A stretch of 64,000 bases of DNA. Origin: Ochotona curzoniae (lineage: Eukaryota > Chordata > Mammalia > Lagomorpha > Ochotonidae). Every line of letters starts with the position of its first letter. Position 1 is the first letter of the stretch. Below the pieces are notes generated by a model. That model saw only the letters and a list, made by a program, of their open reading frames with translations. It had not been told where the DNA came from and made no database searches. The DNA is taken from positions 24,564,707 through 24,628,706 of the forward strand of contig NW_024467121.1 in NCBI RefSeq assembly GCF_017591425.1, written 5' to 3'. The position numbers and the translations under genes are program-made. Below are positions 60,514-64,000 of this stretch, piece by piece.

Positions 60514-60722
60514 GGGGCAGGCCTGCTGTACGGACCACTTAGATTTTGTGTTTCAGTGCCTGGTTCAAGTCCCAGTAATTCTTCACTTCTAATAGGTTCC
60601 TGCTAATGCTCCTGGGAGGCAGCAAATGACGCCCCAAATTCTTGATTTGCTTCATTTGCCTGGGAGACCCAAATGGAGCTCTAGGCTCAGACTCATGTGC
60701 TGCACATTTTGGGGGGTAGGGT
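60514..60722 (+). mobile_element. CSINE, very old copy directly after the L1 piece
   Basis: ggttcaagtcccagtaattc, ctgctaatgctcctgggagg and tgcctgggagacccaaatgg: an early type of C-repeat. Its 3' end is lost about 195 bp before PLD5 exon B. Confidence 0.7.
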
Positions 60723-60917
60723 TGAAAACAAAAACAAACCAGACTTGAGGTCCAACCCAGCATACTTCATTTCCATCATTCCTCATCTTTGACCATACTG
60801 AGCCTATCTTTAGTGGAAAGTCAGAAAGCAGACTAAAAGCTCATTAAAAAACACACAATGAAAACACTGGTTTCCAAAAATTAACACTCTAAAAGCTTGG
60901 TTTCTGTGTCTTCACAG

Positions 60918-61054
60918 AATTCTCCCAAACTCTTTTGCCCTAAAAACAGAAGCTTTGACATAGACGCCATCTACAGCGTGATAGACGATGCCAAGCAGTA
61001 TGTGTACATCGCCGTCATGGACTACCTGCCCATCTCCAGCACAAGCACCAAGAG
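60918..61054 (+). CDS. PLD5: PLD5 internal exon B (start of second PLD-like domain)
   Basis: The exon encodes NSPKLFCPKN, then FDIDAIYSVIDDAKQYVYI, then YLPISSTSTK plus AG, the first two bases of an Arg codon. The acceptor is gtgtcttcacag before 60918 and the donor is gtcagt from 61055. Length is 137 nt, entering in phase 0 from exon A and leaving in phase 2. The Asp-x-x-hydrophobic helix followed by the hydrophobic YVYIAVMDYLP strand is the conserved opening of the C-terminal PLD-like domain in the PLD3/4/5 family, where the strand reads similarly. One sequon, Asn10-Arg-Ser, is present. The next PLD5 coding block was not found before the window ends, so at least 2.9 kb of intron follows. Base composition is GC-richer than the flanking intron, as expected for a constrained exon. 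It is not a retrocopy, because splice sites are intact and flanks are unrelated to coding sequence. Confidence 0.95.
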
Positions 61055-61224
61055 GTCAGTGAATACCCAGCCTCTCCAGGGCTGCACAGTGAACTAGGGC
61101 CCCAGAGGAGAGCAGTCTGCATGCCCAGATGTGATAAGTCTGTGTTGAGTACACCATTCAAACCTGCCTGGGGTGCATTTACAACTTACCCATGAAGCAT
61201 TTCTCATCCATGCAAGTCTGTTAT

Positions 61225-62406
61225 TTTATTATTTTTTTTCCTAAGATTGTTTGCATAGTTGAGGGATTCACACCAATGTGGGCCTCTGATTATGGTCAGG
61301 AAGGTTTGACTGCAGTCATCTTGATGGGAAAGAAACCTTGCCTGGGGTGACCTCAGGCTTTTATATGCACCAGCCAGTGCAGGGTCAGGGGCAGTCCATC
61401 ACCTGCACCAGCCAACCCACATATCGGGATGCAGGTGCTGTGGTCCAGCCCAGACAGCCCACCGCAGACCCTATCCTTACACATACCAGCAGGTGCCAAG
61501 ACCTATGAGGTGAGGTGATCCCCAACAACCTCTACCAGGCCTGTCCCTAGCACGTTTTTGTACATGTCTGTCTCAGCTGCAGCCTAGCCCAGACCAGCCT
61601 TTATTCCAACCAGTGCTCATGCATACCCAGTGGTGAGGAGTGCTACAGCCCTGCCTGGCCTGGCCCACACCCTGCCCCAACTCTTGTGCCCCAAAGGGGG
61701 AGCTGTGGTTTTCTAAGTTCTCTTACCAGGCCTGTTCCCAGCCCTGGATCCCACTCATGCTAGCAGGTGTAGCAGCCCTGGTTGGTATGGTTTGCTCTCA
61801 GTCCTGGCCTTTGCATGTGCCAGTGGATGCTGCAGTGTGGTCCTGTCTGACCTCCCCCAGCTGCAGCTCCTTTGAGTGTCAGGTGGGTTCTCTGATTCCT
61901 TTGGCTCAGCCTATCGCCACCTGCAGCTCTCCATGCAAACAAGCAGTGCTGCAATCTCAGAGGGAGCTCACAAGCCCCTACAGAATCTGCCCCCAGATCC
62001 AGTGGTGCTGGACATGGCCCACCCCCTGTTCCCACAGTTACCGGTGAGTATTGCAGCCTAGCCCAGCCATGCATGCCCTGTAGCCCCAGCTTTTGTGTGT
62101 GGCAGGCCACATCTCCCATATGGGTGGTTACTTTGGCCTGATAGACATGCGCTTTGGTTTCCCCTCTCTAAACCACTCCAGCTCAGTGCAGTGGCCTGAT
62201 CAGTGAAGACCCCAAAAGTCATTCCTCTGTCACATGCCCTCAGCCACTCCTACATGTCCTCCTAACCCCTTCCTCAGACAATCTTCAGCACCTCTGCCTG
62301 GGGTCTGGGATAGTGTGACCTGGCCTAGCATTCGCTGTCTTCCTGGCCTAGAGTTCCTTGTTTTCCCCATGTATCTTAAAAAAAGAAAAAAAAAAAAAAA
62401 AAGAAA
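61225..62406 (-). mobile_element. L1 3' UTR, GC-rich minisatellite-like type, third copy
   Basis: Same composition and phrases as 18628-20690 (ccagtggatgctgcagtgtg, tctctaaaccactccagctc versus tctcccctccaaaccaccag). Degenerate 70-90-bp units. An A-rich run at 62378-62406 closes the block on the right. Limits and strand inferred from the attached ORF2 in the 8695-11310 copy. Long open frames at 61640-62119 on both strands are products of the repeat. Confidence 0.6.
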
Positions 62407-63482
62407 CAAGTAACTATGCTGGCCTATTGGCATAGTTTATACCAATTTGGCTTTAACTAGCCCAGAATTCCTGCCAGCAATTGGCTGCTTTTCCCCCTAC
62501 ACTAGTGTAACACTTGCTTAATTACAAGGTAACCTAGGCAGTTGCCTACAGTAAGTCCATTTTCAGAACTCCAAGTTTCACCCTACAGAAAATAATTTTG
62601 ATAGCTTAGTGTCATGATCATGAGAGCAACTTTAGGTTGTTCTTAGTTTTAGAATTATTTTTAAATATCATTTGAAAATTATCAATGCAGATATCCCTGA
62701 AGGGCATATTCCAACAAGACATCTATGGGGAGTTGCCCTAAAGCAGGCATCACTTTCACACGTCATGAAGACTGCTGGGAGTATAAGAAATTCTCATATC
62801 TCAATGTCAAGGAGAAGGTAATTTAAAATGTATGTTTTAGGCAATCTATTCCTCTGTGTGAGAAAGACATCATCCCAAAAATGTTTTCTAATACTTTATC
62901 ACTGTTCAGGCATGCAAATAACATAAAATAAATTCAGAGGCACAGTTTATGACAAGCTTCTTGGAAAATCAGGCAGTGCATAAATCGTCACCATGCATAG
63001 GTCGTCCCACTTTTGGTTTCTTGCTGAGAAGGCAAAGATTTGGGTGCTTGCCAAAGTTTTACATAATTAATTTATTCTAGGAAAAGTTTTTGAAGGTTGT
63101 ATTTCTGGGAGCGAAACAAGTACTATATAATTGAGAAAATCACAATTTTAAAATAATCATTTCCTGAGCTTAAATGTGCCCTGTATTGCTTGAATATTTT
63201 CCGTATCACAAATCCCACATACGCATATTATGCAAGTTCTATATGCAGACGACTGCAGGATTGCAAAAAAAAAAAAAAAAACTATTTCTTCAGAAAGTGA
63301 TTGCCTCTGATGCCAGTCAGTGGAACAGCATTTTTTAAGCTTTAAGATGCAAACTATTCCTAACTTTTGCTTTAATATACTGAGCATACTTTGAACGTTC
63401 CTGGATGCTTTCCCCACAGCACCATCCTATTTATTTAGTCCCTCATTGTGTTTTTCTTATTGCGTTGCTTGCCTGGTTTTAG
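62407..63482. other. Single-copy intronic DNA
   Basis: Contains an A17 run at 63265-63281. No PLD5 exon matching the segment after exon B was found. Confidence 0.5.
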
Positions 63483-63750
63483 AGTTCGTGTTGGGCGTCG
63501 ACTTCACCTTAGGAAGATTTTGAAGCAAAAGGTTTTGCTGAGTCTTTCTCTTATGCAGAGGGAGAATGAAATCAAGCCCATGGGGCTGTCAGTCTCAGAA
63601 TTGAAAGCTTTTGTTCCACGGAGTTCTGTGAGCAAAATTGATGTCCTTTGTGGTGAAGGAAAAGAAAAGGAGTGCAAGGCTCTAAAATATCATAGAAATA
63701 TAAATGTTAGAGAACACGGACACAAAGTTAGAAAAGCACTAGACAGCTGA
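63483..63750 (+). other. Open frame after a strong acceptor: possible PLD5 alternative terminal exon
   Basis: A pyrimidine-rich run ending gcctggttttag (AG at 63481-63482) precedes an open frame that runs to TGA at 63748-63750. Joined to exon B, whose last two bases AG need one more base, the frame continues as Arg then VRVGRRLHLRKILKQKVLL and on for about 88 codons to the stop. The predicted tail is Lys/Arg-rich and has no PLD domain. An AT-rich stretch with attaaa near 63820 could serve for polyadenylation. I do not recognise the peptide. The opening VRV faintly recalls the next PLD5 segment, but the likeness does not continue. A chance open frame is the main alternative; one splice in three would be in frame by luck. 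Confidence 0.2.
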
Positions 63751-64000
63751 ATCTGTTTTTTTGTTTTGCTTTCGGTTATTAATTTATCATTCAGTTGTGT
63801 TCAAAGAGAACTTAAAAATTAAAGATTTTAAATTTAAGAAATATAAATTTTCTCAGTGAAAACTCATGCAATAATGGTTCAAGCACCTAGGTTATGATTA
63901 AATTCTTCTCAAATGAATGAAACCTTCTGAAAGTCAAACTGATTACTCATCTAAATAGTCCCAGAAAAGTTTTTCAGGAGTGAATTCAGTGTTAATAGAC
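63751..64000. other. AT-rich intronic DNA to window end
   Basis: attaaag near 63820 is the only polyadenylation-like word close to the candidate terminal exon. Nothing else recognised. Confidence 0.4.

Noticed and set aside
61640..62119. Overlapping long frames on both strands rich in Cys, Pro and Ser
   Set aside because: Products of the GC-rich tandem L1 3' UTR, open on both strands because of composition.
61055..64000. Search for the next canonical PLD5 exon (segment after ...TSTKR)
   Set aside because: No matching coding stretch found; probably downstream of the window.
1..64000. Prokaryotic features, CRISPR arrays, tRNA, rRNA and snRNA genes
   Set aside because: None seen. CSINE heads are tRNA-derived but are not functional tRNA genes; microsatellites do not have spacer structure.

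Overview
This window is mammalian genomic DNA, almost certainly from a lagomorph. It carries about two dozen copies of the tRNA-derived CSINE (C-repeat) SINE that is typical of rabbits, hares and pikas. The younger copies end in an AATAAAAATAAATCTTT-type tail rather than the AAATAAATAAATCTTT tail I associate with rabbit, so I lean towards a pika (Ochotona). That species call is inference.

Only one protein-coding gene can be supported: PLD5 (inactive phospholipase D family member 5), on the + strand. Two internal exons are visible. Exon A (55840-56037, 198 nt) and exon B (60918-61054, 137 nt) both have consensus splice sites and join in frame. Everything upstream of 55840 is read as one very large PLD5 intron (or intron plus flank). 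56038-60917 is the next intron, and 61055 to the end is the start of a third. I found no other known PLD5 exon. An open frame at 63483-63750 follows a good acceptor and would be in frame with exon B, so it is noted as a possible alternative terminal exon.

The rest is mainly transposon history. 1-8.7 kb is mostly single-copy, with a palindromic MITE-like element, a MER2 DNA transposon, an old CSINE and MIRs. 8.7-11.3 kb is a minus-strand L1 with a GC-rich 3' UTR. 11.3-18.6 kb is mostly single-copy, with two old CSINEs and a 509-bp solo LTR (15916-16424) flanked by a 4-bp duplication. 18.6-20.7 kb is a second GC-rich L1 3' UTR. 20.7-25.1 kb is mostly single-copy. 26.4-33.8 kb is a dense SINE/LINE cluster. 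33.8-36.8 kb is repeat-poor. 36.8-50.5 kb holds further SINEs and two L1-derived elements. 50.5-55.8 kb is AT-rich with a degenerate hexamer array, a second MER2 and MIRs. The tail holds the exons, old L1 pieces and a third GC-rich L1 3' UTR.

The most interesting feature is a pair of complete, target-site-duplicated, non-autonomous L1 derivatives (26396-27872 + and 38778-41620 -). Both have the same 5' UTR, the same stub of the ORF2 start joined at the same point to the same 3' UTR, and so share one ancestral ORF2 deletion. One retains a decayed ORF1; the other lost ORF1 as well. This looks like a small L1-derived family propagated in trans.
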